Assembly (NCBI RefSeq): GCF_000735345.1
Contig: NZ_JMPJ01000074.1
Span: forward strand, 1 to 63,938
Source: Ewingella americana ATCC 33852
GTDB lineage: Bacteria > Pseudomonadota > Gammaproteobacteria > Enterobacterales > Enterobacteriaceae
Direction of reading: 5' to 3'
Length of the DNA: 63,938 nt
A program made the translations under genes and the position numbers. The notes under the pieces were generated by a model. It was not told the origin of the DNA. It was given only the letters and a program-made list of their open reading frames with translations, and did not search any database. Positions 22,655-31,723 of this stretch are shown in pieces (position 1 is the stretch's first letter; each line of letters begins with the position of its first letter).

Positions 22655-25600
22655 CTATTTTATACAGGTGTAGCTTTCGCCTTCCCAGTCTTCAGTGCGT
22701 CCCACATTACCGTAAAGATCGACGGTTCTGGTTGTCCACTGACCAGCATAACGGTACCACTTGTCTAAATATTCGCCGTCACTCGTCGATTTGGTATTGT
22801 AGTTGCCGCCACCATTTTTAAAGTCGGCAAGGTCAGTTTCTTCTAACACACGCCCACCGCCGTAAAGAGCACATTTCGCCTGTGCTCCGGCTTCGTTAGT
22901 GTCGTTCAGATTAGTCATTGACCAGTAAAAGCGAGTGCCAACCTGCACAACCGTTCGAACAGTAATATTCGCCGTTTTATTGCCAGCGACGGCCGTTGCG
23001 GTAACCGTTGCCGATGTGTTTGTCGATGCAGTACGTGTGATGCCGGACAGCGTACTGACTGCCTGACCACTGCTGTTGGTGGTTGATGTTGCATTACTCA
23101 TGCTGCCCGAAGTGGTACCCCAGCTCACGTCAGCGCCTTCAACCAGGTTGTTATGTGCATCTTTCACCGTGGCGGTATAAATTGCCCCTGCGGTGCCATT
23201 ACCAATGAGATTTACCACGTTTGAAGCCAGCGTAACGACTTTCGCCGTGGCGATATCCCCCTTCAGCGTGGCGGTAGCCGCCGTCACGCCGAAGGCTGCG
23301 CCGCCCACTTTGGTGGTGATGGTCGTAGAGCCGGACGTCGTGCCTTTTAGCGACGCGCTGTAAGTGCCGTCGCCGTGGTCGGTTACGAGGCCGATGGCGC
23401 TGTTAGTCAGGCTGCTTAAGAAAGTGACCGTCAGACCCTTGACCGGGTTGTTATGCACATCTTTCAGACTCAGCGTGACGGTAGAGCTGTCAGTGCCGTT
23501 TGCCACGAAGCTGTCCGGAGCGGCCACCAGCATCGAGTTTGCTGTAGACAGATTGCCGCTGTCCGCCGTCAGAGTGACAGAGGCCGCGCTGACGCCAAAT
23601 GGCGTGCCGCCAATGTTGGCGGTGATACTGCTATCACCCGCCGTGGTGCCGATCAGCGACGCGGTATAAGTGCCGTCGTTGTGATCGGTTACGCCACCCA
23701 CACTGCTGTTAGGCAGGCTGCTGTCAAAGGTGACCGTCAGGCCTTTCACCGGGTTGTTGTGTACATCCTTCAGGGTCAGCGTGATGGTAGATGCGGTGGT
23801 GCCGTTGGCCACAATGCTGACCGGGTTTCCGACCAGCGTCGAGTTGGCCGTAGACAGGTTGTCTTTGTCCGCCGTCAGAGTGACAGAGGCCGCGGTCACG
23901 CCGAACGGATTACCATCAATGGTGGTGGTGATATTCGCGGTACCCGCCGTGGTGCCGATCAGCGTTGCGGTATAGATGCCATTGCCTGGGTTGCTCACGG
24001 TGCCTACGCTACTGTTCGGGAGGTCGCTGTTGAATGCGACGTTCAGACCATCCACCGGGTTGTTGTTGCCATCCTTTAAAGTCAACTGAACAGTGGAACC
24101 GGCGGTGCCGTTAGCCACGATGCTGAGTGGCGCAGCTACCAGCGTCGAGTTCGCCGTAGACAGGTTGTCTTTGTCCGCCGTCAGAGTGACTGAAGCTGCT
24201 GTCACGCCGAACGGATTACCATCAATGGTGGTGGTGATATTCGCGGTACCCGCCGTGGTGCCGATCAGTGTTGCGGTATAGATGCCATTGCCTGAGTTGC
24301 TCATGGTACCTACGCTACTGTTCGGGAGGTCGCTGTTGAATGCGACGTTCAGACCATCCACCGGGTTGTTGTTGGCATCCTTTAAAGTCAATTGAACAGT
24401 GGAACCGGTGGTGCCGTCCGCCACAATAGTGTCTGGGGTTGCTGCCAGAATAGAGTTGGCCGCAGACAGGTTATTTTTATCTGCCGTCAGGGTCATCGAG
24501 GTCGCCGCCACGCCAAAGGCGCTGTTCTCCACCGTGGTGGTGATATTGGTGGTTCCCGCGGTGGTGCCGGTCAGCAGTGCGCTGTAGGTACCGTCCCCGT
24601 GGTCATTTACCGTGCCCACGCTGCTGTTAGCAAGGTCGCTGTTGAATGCCACACTCAACCCCTTAACCGGGTTGTTATTCGCATCCTTCAGGTTCAGCGT
24701 GATCGTCGCGGTTGTCGCGCCATCGGCCACAATACTCGTCGGAGCAGCGCCCAGCGTCGAGTAGGTCGGAGACAGGTTATTGCTGTCCGCCGTCAGAGTG
24801 ACAGAGGCCGCGCTGACGCTGAACGGACTACCGCCGACGGTGGTGGTGAGGGTGGTGATACCCGCCGTGGTGCCAATCAGCGACGCACTATAGGTGCCGT
24901 CATCGTTGTCAGTCACTGTGCCCATGCTGCTGTTTGGAAGGTCGCTGGCGAAGCCCACGTTCAGGCCGCTGACGGCGTTGTTATGCGCGTCTTTTAGGCT
25001 CAGGGTAATGATGGATGCTGCAATACCGTTGGCCACGATGCTCGGTTCACTTGCCGTCAGGGCGGAATTCGCCGTTGACAGATTCGTGCTGTCCGCTTTC
25101 ACGGTGACCGTGGTCGCCGTCGCGCCAAAGGTGCTGCCGCCTACGTTGGCGGTGATGCTCGCCGCGCCCGCCGTGGTGCTGGTAAACTGTGCGCTGTAAG
25201 TGCCGTCGCCGTTGTCGGTCACGGCACCAAAATTGCCGCCAAGGCTACTGCTAAAGGTGACTGCTTGACTCGTAACGGGGTTGTTATTGCCGTCTTTCAA
25301 CGCCAGTTGGATGGTTGATGCTTCGATGTCGTTTGCTACGATAGTATCCGGCGTGGCTGCCAGCGCGGAGTTCGCCGCAGACAGGTTGCCGCTATCACCT
25401 TTGAAGTTAACCACCGGCGCATTGATGCTGCCGGAGTTACCCACCGATGCCGCCACCTGCGCGGCTTCTGCCACGGTGTGCTTCAGCGTCACCGTCGCTT
25501 CGCCGTTTTCATTGGTATCGCTGCTATTTGCAGACAAGCTGCCTTTGTCGTTGCTCCAGTTAACGGTGAATTTCGGCACCGGGTTGCCGTTGGCGTCTTT

Positions 25601-27673
25601 CACCACAGCCTTGAAGGTGGCGAAGTCGACGTTGTTGGCGACCACCTCGTTTTTATCCACGCCGAGGTCGCCGTTGTTTATGCTGGCAGTATTGGCGTCG
25701 GCGATAAAGTGGGTATCAATGCTGCCCGAGTTGCCGTTTTCCAGCGTGGCGGTGACGGTGACTTTCTCGGCCACTTTGTTGATGAAGCGGATACCCACTC
25801 GGCCTTTTTCATCGGTCATGGCATTAAGGGATGAGCCCGGTGCCACGGTAGCTGAGCCTGTCAGTGAGAAGGTCACCGGCGCGTTAGGCAGCGGGTTGCT
25901 CCCTGAGTCGGTGATCACCGCATTGACTTCATTCATTGAACTGTCGTTTGCCGCGCTGTTGTCGGTCGCCACTAAAATAGCGCCGCTGTCGATATGGCCG
26001 GTGGCCGCATCGGCAGACTGGGTGATGGTGATGTCCGGTAAGGCGATGTCGTTGAACTGCGAGGAGACCACCGCAGTGCCTGCGCGGGTACCTGCCGTAA
26101 CCACTGCCTGATAAACGCCCGGAGAAGTCTCTTCAATCGGGCCGACGACCGCCGACTGCACCGGAGCCGTAGAGGCCTGCTTAGCAGCCAACGTCTCTTT
26201 GATGGAAGAGGTTAAAGATTTGCCCATGCCCGGCACGGGATTGCCTTCGGCATCGAACAGGCCGATGCTCAGCGTCGAGGTGTTGGTACCATTGGCTGTA
26301 ATCGTGGTTGGGTTGGCGCTCACCGTGGTGGCTCCGGCGCTAACCTCGCCCACTTCCACATGCAGCTCGCCGGTGGCGCTGCCGCTGTTGCCTTTGGCGT
26401 CATAGGCCACGCCTGCGAAGCGATAGACGTTGCTGCCCGCTGCCTGATAGGGCGGCATAGTGATACTCAGTTGGTTACTGCCAACCTGCGTCAACGAGCC
26501 GCCTGCGGCGACCAGCGACGAGGCATCCCAGTCGATGCGCTGCAGCGGGTTTTTGGTTTCAACGGTGAAGCTGACCGGCACCGTGCTGCGGCTCTTGCCC
26601 GAGGTCTTCTCCGGCACAACCAGCTTGACGGTTTCCTGCTTGCGGTAGTCGAGCACGATGCTGTTGTTACGCTCAACCAAATCGTAGCGAGTGCCGTTGA
26701 GGGTGCGCGACGCGCCCACCAGATTCGGGTCAACCTGCTTGCTCCACGACTCGCCGAGACGATAGTTCATCTGCAAGGAAAGCTGGGAATCGCTCTGGCC
26801 GTCTTTACCGGCGCGGTGCTGCGCGGCGAGGGTCAGCAGAGGAATTGGCGTGTAGTTGACGCCGCCGGTGAAGGCCCACGGATCTTTCTGGCGATTATCT
26901 TTGCCGAACAGGGCGACTTCGTCACCCTGGTACTGCTCATACATCACTTTGGCACCGAGCTGCGGGAAGCTTGGCAGCCAGCCTTCGGCGCGCAGGTCGT
27001 AACCGTTAGCCGGGCGCTCGTCGTAGTCTTCAAAATCGCGCGACTGATGCCAATCGCTGAGGCGAATATAGCTGTTGGCAGACAGTTTTAGGTAGTCGCG
27101 CCACGCTTCCACACCGACGCCCATGCGGCGGTTCTCGCCGGTAAAATCGTTATCAAAGAAGGTGTTAGCGCCGAGCATCCAGTCGCCGGTGAAGTGACGC
27201 ACGCCGAGGCCGAGGTTACCTGTGTTGCGTTCGTCCTTGTGGCGGAAACCAAGCTGGGTGAACAGAATATTGTCTTTATTTTCATACAGCGGCACCAGCA
27301 GGTCAGCTTCGCTGCCCTCGGTTTTAAACTTGTCGTCTAGATTGAGCTGGACGCGGGCGGTGCCGAACTGGCCCAGCCACTCCTCAATGGAATTATTCAC
27401 CGCGCCGGTAGCAGCGGAGCGCGCCATGCCTGCGGCATTGCCTTCGGACAGGGCCGAGCCGGAAGAGGCCAAAGTGTCAGAATGATTTTCAAAAATTGAT
27501 TGGGCATTCAGGTCGTTATTACCAGACTGATACCATTTAGCAGCAGGATCTTGTGCCGCGTGAACCAGGGGTGCATAGGCAAAACTCAGAGGCAAGGCCG
27601 CCTGAGTGAAAATCGTCAGCCAGCCGACGACGGCCGTGCGACGCTTAATAAAGTGCGCAGATGAAACCTTCAT
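22655..27673 (-). CDS. Inverse autotransporter adhesin, intimin/invasin family
   Basis: This 1672-residue surface protein has a long signal sequence (cleavage near VHAAQ, about residue 40), then an inverse-autotransporter beta-barrel domain (about residues 75-335: VQLNLDDKFKTEGSEADLL, FRHKDERNTGNLGLGVRH, NRRMGVGVEAW). The exported part is a chain of Ig-like Big_1/invasin domains: several divergent ones (about 340-760), then seven near-identical 102-residue units (about 760-1480), one divergent unit, and a C-terminal cap with a Cys pair (KCALYGG and YTCIK) that could form a lectin-like tip. It would be anchored in the outer membrane and bind host or neighbouring cells. No LysM domain is evident. 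A strong terminator follows. Confidence 0.93.
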   Translation of the reverse strand: MKVSSAHFIKRRTAVVGWLTIFTQAALPLSFAYAPLVHAAQDPAAKWYQSGNNDLNAQSIFENHSDTLASSGSALSEGNAAGMARSAATGAVNNSIEEWLGQFGTARVQLNLDDKFKTEGSEADLLVPLYENKDNILFTQLGFRHKDERNTGNLGLGVRHFTGDWMLGANTFFDNDFTGENRRMGVGVEAWRDYLKLSANSYIRLSDWHQSRDFEDYDERPANGYDLRAEGWLPSFPQLGAKVMYEQYQGDEVALFGKDNRQKDPWAFTGGVNYTPIPLLTLAAQHRAGKDGQSDSQLSLQMNYRLGESWSKQVDPNLVGASRTLNGTRYDLVERNNSIVLDYRKQETVKLVVPEKTSGKSRSTVPVSFTVETKNPLQRIDWDASSLVAAGGSLTQVGSNQLSITMPPYQAAGSNVYRFAGVAYDAKGNSGSATGELHVEVGEVSAGATTVSANPTTITANGTNTSTLSIGLFDAEGNPVPGMGKSLTSSIKETLAAKQASTAPVQSAVVGPIEETSPGVYQAVVTAGTRAGTAVVSSQFNDIALPDITITQSADAATGHIDSGAILVATDNSAANDSSMNEVNAVITDSGSNPLPNAPVTFSLTGSATVAPGSSLNAMTDEKGRVGIRFINKVAEKVTVTATLENGNSGSIDTHFIADANTASINNGDLGVDKNEVVANNVDFATFKAVVKDANGNPVPKFTVNWSNDKGSLSANSSDTNENGEATVTLKHTVAEAAQVAASVGNSGSINAPVVNFKGDSGNLSAANSALAATPDTIVANDIEASTIQLALKDGNNNPVTSQAVTFSSSLGGNFGAVTDNGDGTYSAQFTSTTAGAASITANVGGSTFGATATTVTVKADSTNLSTANSALTASEPSIVANGIAASIITLSLKDAHNNAVSGLNVGFASDLPNSSMGTVTDNDDGTYSASLIGTTAGITTLTTTVGGSPFSVSAASVTLTADSNNLSPTYSTLGAAPTSIVADGATTATITLNLKDANNNPVKGLSVAFNSDLANSSVGTVNDHGDGTYSALLTGTTAGTTNITTTVENSAFGVAATSMTLTADKNNLSAANSILAATPDTIVADGTTGSTVQLTLKDANNNPVDGLNVAFNSDLPNSSVGTMSNSGNGIYTATLIGTTAGTANITTTIDGNPFGVTAASVTLTADKDNLSTANSTLVAAPLSIVANGTAGSTVQLTLKDGNNNPVDGLNVAFNSDLPNSSVGTVSNPGNGIYTATLIGTTAGTANITTTIDGNPFGVTAASVTLTADKDNLSTANSTLVGNPVSIVANGTTASTITLTLKDVHNNPVKGLTVTFDSSLPNSSVGGVTDHNDGTYTASLIGTTAGDSSITANIGGTPFGVSAASVTLTADSGNLSTANSMLVAAPDSFVANGTDSSTVTLSLKDVHNNPVKGLTVTFLSSLTNSAIGLVTDHGDGTYSASLKGTTSGSTTITTKVGGAAFGVTAATATLKGDIATAKVVTLASNVVNLIGNGTAGAIYTATVKDAHNNLVEGADVSWGTTSGSMSNATSTTNSSGQAVSTLSGITRTASTNTSATVTATAVAGNKTANITVRTVVQVGTRFYWSMTNLNDTNEAGAQAKCALYGGGRVLEETDLADFKNGGGNYNTKSTSDGEYLDKWYRYAGQWTTRTVDLYGNVGRTEDWEGESYTCIK
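23225..25395 (-). repeat. Seven 306-bp tandem repeats in the adhesin gene
   Basis: The unit is 306 bp (102 residues), measured from copies of the TADKDNLSTANS-coding segment at about 23841 and 24147. Units begin with variants of NLSxANSxL and contain V-A-N-G, LKDxxNNPV, NSSVG and GTTAGxxxITT. Adjacent copies around 23.8-24.4 kb are almost identical at DNA level, suggesting recent duplication or gene conversion. Copy number is likely to vary between strains, and short-read assemblies may collapse the array. Confidence 0.88.
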
Positions 27674-27977
27674 AATATGTACTCATGAGAAGTAGGATTT
27701 TATTAAAAGGAATATATGCTGGTATTTAGAGAAGGCATTCCTTTTAACCAGTTCCAAATGAATGAGGAAATACAACATCCGTATTGAGTAAAAATATCCT
27801 TATAGAAAAGAATTTTTACTGGGTGTATTAGACTTTATTAAGAGGAATCGCAGAATAAGAAAAGTCACCATGGAATGTAGGAAATGGACTACTAGGCCGT
27901 GCCAATATCTTTTTGGATGAGTAATGTTCTTATAAATCAATAGATTGATAAGTTTCTTCCGCTATTAGGAGAAGGTG

Positions 27978-28049
27978 ATGGCGAATAAATATCAGGCAAG
28001 ATGGTGGGTTATTCTCATCGCCAGTGCTGAGAAAGTTCATGCGTGGTGA
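27978..28049 (+). CDS. Candidate 23-residue hydrophobic small protein
   Basis: AGGAG lies six bases before an ATG that opens a 23-codon frame with a central hydrophobic stretch WWVILIASA and a short basic start (MANKYQAR). Small single-pass membrane peptides have this form. No conservation can be checked here, and the frame is short enough to be chance; the ribosome binding site is the main support. It lies upstream of and divergent to the adhesin gene. Confidence 0.28.
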   Translation: MANKYQARWWVILIASAEKVHAW

Positions 28050-28364
28050 ATATATGCAGGGCTAAATTCCGATAATGGGAATGCTGGGTAATTTCTTAGA
28101 AAAATATTGCCCAACTCAGGGGCGTTTTCAATTATAAATGGCACGTTCCCTCTACAGGCAATTGGCCTACCTTCCTTGTCTGCAACATTGTTTATGGTCT
28201 TGAAGCAATCAGTTAACCCTGCGGCATACTGCCTACGCAGCGGCAGACCCTATTGCTGACGGATGCGTCCTCGGAAATCGCCTCATTGGCGAACTTGCCG
28301 ATGCCTACCGCCCTCGCCTCATCCAGTCGCTGGCACTTGTTCCCTCATCTTGCATACCAAGCAT

Positions 28365-28553
28365 CTACTTTTGGGCTAGCCGGGTGGCTTTTTTATTACG
28401 GGCTTGGTCATACTTGCGACTGGGCAGCTTAAAGCGGTTGACCTGAGATCCTGTCAGCGCCGGGCAGGTCACGGCGTGCCCCTGCAACTCGAGCATGCTC
28501 TTCAAGCCTTTGAGTAATGGACACAATAAATCGCAGAGATAATGACCCTTTAT
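28365..28553 (-). pseudogene. Coding-like remnant or small frame, unknown
   Basis: A 62-codon open stretch runs from a TAA pair near 28554 to a TAG at 28365-28367. It reads like real protein, for example KGLKSMLELQGHAVTCPALTG, and then a basic tail FKLPSRKYDQARNKKATRLAQK. The only ATG (28496) would give 43 residues, with no ribosome binding site. The LELQGHAV-x-x-PALTG piece vaguely recalls an alpha/beta-hydrolase N-terminus, but I do not claim that. It could be the 3' end of a deleted gene. Confidence 0.35.
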
Positions 28554-29004
28554 TTATTATTTCTTCATATGTTCTGTTAATTATACCGGATTGCCGTGCA
28601 GGTGGTTTTATAAGATACTTGTTCACGTCAAGTGGTCGAAAAAAATAACATAACTTCCGACGTTGGGTAATTAGTATAGAAGAAGTGGTTATTTTGTGAG
28701 TAAGCGTTAAATAATTATTGGTCATTGTATTTGATGTCATGCCATTTGATTGCTCTGAAGTATTATTAAAAGTTTTTTATTGTTATAAGTTGAACATAAA
28801 TTAAATTCGCCTTAATTATTAGCCGTGCGGTATTGCCCCTAATTATTATGCGATGATGAGATTAGCAGCAATAACGACCGACGCAGAGGGCTTTTCTAAG
28901 AACAGGAAACGGATCGCTGCGTCAGGATGGGAGGATCCGTTCTCAAGTCGTCTGCTTAACGAAAATATATTTTTTAAACGTGTAACTAATGGAGATTTAC
29001 CACT

Positions 29005-29667
29005 ATGGAAAGCAATATCAAATCAGTACTGAAAATGACCTCTCTGGCTTGCCTGTTGGCGGCCACCACTTCTGCGATGGCAGTTCCTCAGGCCACCCTG
29101 CGCATTACTGGTACCATCACGCCGGGTGCCTGTTCACCTGTGCTGACCAACAGCGGTATCATCGACTTCGGCGAAACTTCTGTTGACCAGTTGCCGGCCA
29201 CCGGTACCTTTGCACTGGCGGGTAAATCTATCACCGCTACCGTGACCTGTACCACAGCGACCAAAGTAGCTATGAGCTTTGTAGACAACCGTGCAGACTC
29301 CGTGCCTACTCATACTAATGAGCCGACCGCGGCAGCTACAGCCTTCGGCCTGGGCAAAGCGGGCGACATCAAAATCGGTTCCTATGGTCTGAGTGTTACC
29401 GCTATTCAGGGTGACGGCACCGCCGGCGACCTGCTGATGAGCTCCGACAAAACGACCTGGAGCAAAATGACGCTGGACACCTTCGCCAATAACAATACGT
29501 CGCAGCAGTACCTGACTTTTGCAGCAACCGGAAGTACGACACCAAAAGATGCGACGGTATTCACCTTTAGCCTGAAAGCGACACCGGCGCTGAGTTCTGC
29601 ACTAGGCGGTATCACCGAAACGGCGAACCTAGACGGTAACACCACCATCAACTTCGAATATCTGTAA
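29005..29667 (+). CDS. DUF1120 family fimbria-like secreted protein
   Basis: The 220-residue product has a signal peptide (cleavage near AMA-VPQ, about residue 27). The mature part is beta-rich with a Cys pair (TPGACSPVL and ATVTCTTA) and ends in NTTINFEYL. Pilin-like proteins of the DUF1120 family (E. coli GltF and YhcF relatives) share the G-x-I-x-P-G-A-C start, the G-x-I-D-F/Y-G motif and an aromatic C-terminus. It may be a surface or periplasmic subunit, but no chaperone or usher gene is adjacent. GGAG precedes the start. It is followed after 85 bp by a paralogue. Confidence 0.82.
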   Translation: MESNIKSVLKMTSLACLLAATTSAMAVPQATLRITGTITPGACSPVLTNSGIIDFGETSVDQLPATGTFALAGKSITATVTCTTATKVAMSFVDNRADSVPTHTNEPTAAATAFGLGKAGDIKIGSYGLSVTAIQGDGTAGDLLMSSDKTTWSKMTLDTFANNNTSQQYLTFAATGSTTPKDATVFTFSLKATPALSSALGGITETANLDGNTTINFEYL

Positions 29668-29694
29668 CAGAGAGAGACGTTGATAAGCTAAATG

Positions 29695-29719
29695 ATTCGG
29701 TCCAAATAATGGGCCGAAT
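29695..29719 (+). repeat. Hairpin between the two DUF1120 genes
   Basis: ATTCGGTCC (29695-29703) and GGGCCGAAT (29711-29719) form a 9-bp stem with one G-T pair and a 7-base loop. The following sequence is AT-rich but has no long T-run. It may attenuate read-through or protect the first message, giving unequal subunit levels. Confidence 0.5.
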
Positions 29720-29752
29720 TAATAAATAACTTAATCAAGGGATGCGATTGAA

Positions 29753-30460
29753 ATGACCAGCAAGGCAATGAAAAATACATTGAAAGTCTCAACACTATTT
29801 TGCCTGATAGTAGCGAGCTTAAATACCATGGCTGCTCCAGGTCCTAGTACGAACTTGTCGATAAAAGGAACGGTGAAAACGGGTGCCTGTATGCTCACGC
29901 TGGAAAATGGCGGTGTGGTGGATTACGGAAATATAAGCACTGATGATCTTAATGAAAGGGATAACCAGCTGGAGCATAAATATATAAATTTAAATTTCAC
30001 ATGCGCTACGGCCACCACTTTTACTTTCTCGGCGATGGATAACCGTAATACTACAGAATCGAACGCAATTATTAAAGGAGCTGGTATCAATGGTGATGAT
30101 CAGAGAACTTTTAACGTTCAACAATATGGACTAGGAAAGAATTCGAGCGGACACCCGATCGGTGCTTTCGCAATGGCCTACGATTATACCCGAACGGTCG
30201 CTAACGGAAAGTCAGTACGTATAATGTTTAGCAACAGTGGAAGTCCATGGGGTTACCCTTTAGCAGCGTTCGTTAATGGCGATAATAATCAACAGTTTGC
30301 TTTTACAAGCAAGGAAAATGACAAAAAAGAATTTATAGCAGTAACTACAGCAGTCGTGCCGGTTAAAATATCAGCCGCATTGTCTAGCCGAACAGCATTG
30401 GGAATAAACGAACAAGTGCATATGGATGGAAATGCAACATTTAGTATAAATTATTTATAA
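29753..30460 (+). CDS. DUF1120 family protein, second copy
   Basis: The 235-residue paralogue of the preceding gene has the same layout: signal peptide ending near TMAAPG, KTGACMLTLENGGVVDYG, a second Cys in NFTCATA, a G-x-x-G-AFAMAYDYT segment and the terminal NATFSINYL. Its codon use is more AT-rich than its neighbour's, so the two diverged or came from different sources. AAGGG lies 11 bases before the ATG at 29753; an ATG at 29768 is an alternative. No usher or chaperone is present. Confidence 0.8.
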   Translation: MTSKAMKNTLKVSTLFCLIVASLNTMAAPGPSTNLSIKGTVKTGACMLTLENGGVVDYGNISTDDLNERDNQLEHKYINLNFTCATATTFTFSAMDNRNTTESNAIIKGAGINGDDQRTFNVQQYGLGKNSSGHPIGAFAMAYDYTRTVANGKSVRIMFSNSGSPWGYPLAAFVNGDNNQQFAFTSKENDKKEFIAVTTAVVPVKISAALSSRTALGINEQVHMDGNATFSINYL

Positions 30461-30680
30461 TAAAATCATCATTTTTTAGATGAAATGTAGTCAGGGGCAT
30501 TTTTTGATAAATTTTTAAAAATAAGGGTGAGTGAGAAATTGGCACTCGCCTTATCCTACGTGTTTGATGACTTTCTATATGACTTAGGTCATCCCCTAAT
30601 AACAAACCCATATTTAATTATATTGCGGAGCAAATAGGGTATGCGGATGTAGTTCCCCTGTAAATATGTCTCCGGCATAG

Positions 30681-31610
30681 TTATGCGGAGTGCGAAGCGC
30701 GCACAGCCAGTCTCCAAGCTTTGGGGGACAGACCGGTCTCTCGTTTAAAAATGGTATTGAAAGCACTCACCGAAGCATAACCCAGTGAGTGAGCCACCAC
30801 GGCAATCTGCTCTTCTCCTTCGGACAATGCGCGTTCGGCAAGACGCACGCGCCATTGAGTCAGATAGGCAATTGGGGTCATGCCCGCAATTACCCTGAAA
30901 TTTTGCGCAAAGGTGGTGCGTGACATGGCACAGGATTTAGCCAGCTCTTCCAGATGCCATTTACGGGCCGGATCGCCGTGTATCAGCTGTAATGCCGGAA
31001 CCAGACGTTTATCTGCAAGTATCCGCAACCACCCAGAAGATAGAACATCGCTGGTTTGCACATATTCTCTCAGGATATGAATAAACAGTAACTGCGCTAA
31101 GTGCGCGGAGGCCAGCTGTGAGCCAGCCCGAGCGTTACGGCGCTCCAGCACCAGTTGGTCGAGCAGCCAGCGAAAAGAGGCGGCTTGGTCTGAGGCTGCC
31201 GGTATGTGGATCCACGGCGGGAGGACATGCATTAGCAGCTTGCCGCTGGTGGGATTGAGCAGTATATGGCCCCCAATATGCTCAAAATCATCCCCTTCCC
31301 CCACGGCAACATCGACTTTACCTGCACCAGAAAACACGCTCATGGCGTCAACTGGCTCAACATCCGGATGGCTAGCGAGGATAAAAGATCGCTTGGCGCT
31401 CAGCAGCCCCACATCCCCCGTCGAAAACCGCACCGGGGCTGGCTCCCCTTGCAAAATGACCCAACAACTGCCTTTTACGATGGCGAAAAATTTGATTTTA
31501 TCCGGGGCAGGAAAGCGCAGCGCCCACTGACCACCCGCGGTAAAACCGCCAGTAACCAAAGACTGGGCCTGCGTGAGCTTGATGATGTCAGAAAATGGAT
31601 CATTGTTCAT
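30681..31610 (-). CDS. AraC-family regulator with N-terminal cupin domain
   Basis: The 309-residue product has a cupin-like ligand domain at about residues 20-190 (FFAIVKGSCWVILQGE, FSTGDVGLL) and a C-terminal AraC HTH pair (WHLEELAKSCAMSRTTFAQNFR and IAVVAHSLGYASVSAFNTIFKRETGLSPKAWR). The ATG at 31610 is used; the frame opens slightly earlier at a TTG. It is divergent from an extended-SDR gene with 113 bp between starts and probably activates it. This AraC subgroup commonly sits beside a reductase gene. Confidence 0.88.
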   Translation of the reverse strand: MNNDPFSDIIKLTQAQSLVTGGFTAGGQWALRFPAPDKIKFFAIVKGSCWVILQGEPAPVRFSTGDVGLLSAKRSFILASHPDVEPVDAMSVFSGAGKVDVAVGEGDDFEHIGGHILLNPTSGKLLMHVLPPWIHIPAASDQAASFRWLLDQLVLERRNARAGSQLASAHLAQLLFIHILREYVQTSDVLSSGWLRILADKRLVPALQLIHGDPARKWHLEELAKSCAMSRTTFAQNFRVIAGMTPIAYLTQWRVRLAERALSEGEEQIAVVAHSLGYASVSAFNTIFKRETGLSPKAWRLAVRASHSA

Positions 31611-31723
31611 TTCCGTACTATCCAGCAACTAATCCGGACTATCAAGGATTTTAAGTACGCCCATCCTCCTCTAAGCTGTTTAGCAACGGGATTAATGCGA
31701 CACAACATCAAGAGGTTAACGTG

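Larger units (their letters stand above)
27674..29004. other. 1.3-kb gene-poor region between adhesin and DUF1120 genes
   Basis: The flanks (27.7-28.1 kb and 28.5-29.0 kb) are AT-rich and should hold promoters of the adhesin and of the first DUF1120 gene. The middle (about 28.15-28.5 kb) is clearly more GC-rich and has the look of decayed coding sequence. An inverted repeat AACGGATC/GATCCGTT (28908-28915, 28934-28941) lies in the probable leader of the DUF1120 gene. Two small frames within the region are listed separately. Confidence 0.5.

Noticed and set aside
23364-26111. Long plus-strand frames across the adhesin repeats
   Set aside because: They repeat with the 306-bp unit and are antisense reflections of the adhesin codons, with no independent start signals.
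22655-27673. The seven-fold repeat as a CRISPR array or VNTR outside genes
   Set aside because: The unit is 306 bp, in frame, and encodes Ig-like domains; there are no short palindromic repeats with unique spacers.
28376-28402. AGCC/GGCT with a T-run as an intrinsic terminator
   Set aside because: The stem is only about four base pairs, and no plus-strand gene ends nearby.
28429-28740. 103-codon minus-strand frame
   Set aside because: Most of it is AT-rich and unlike protein; where it overlaps 28430-28510 another frame reads far more convincingly. Treated as non-coding.
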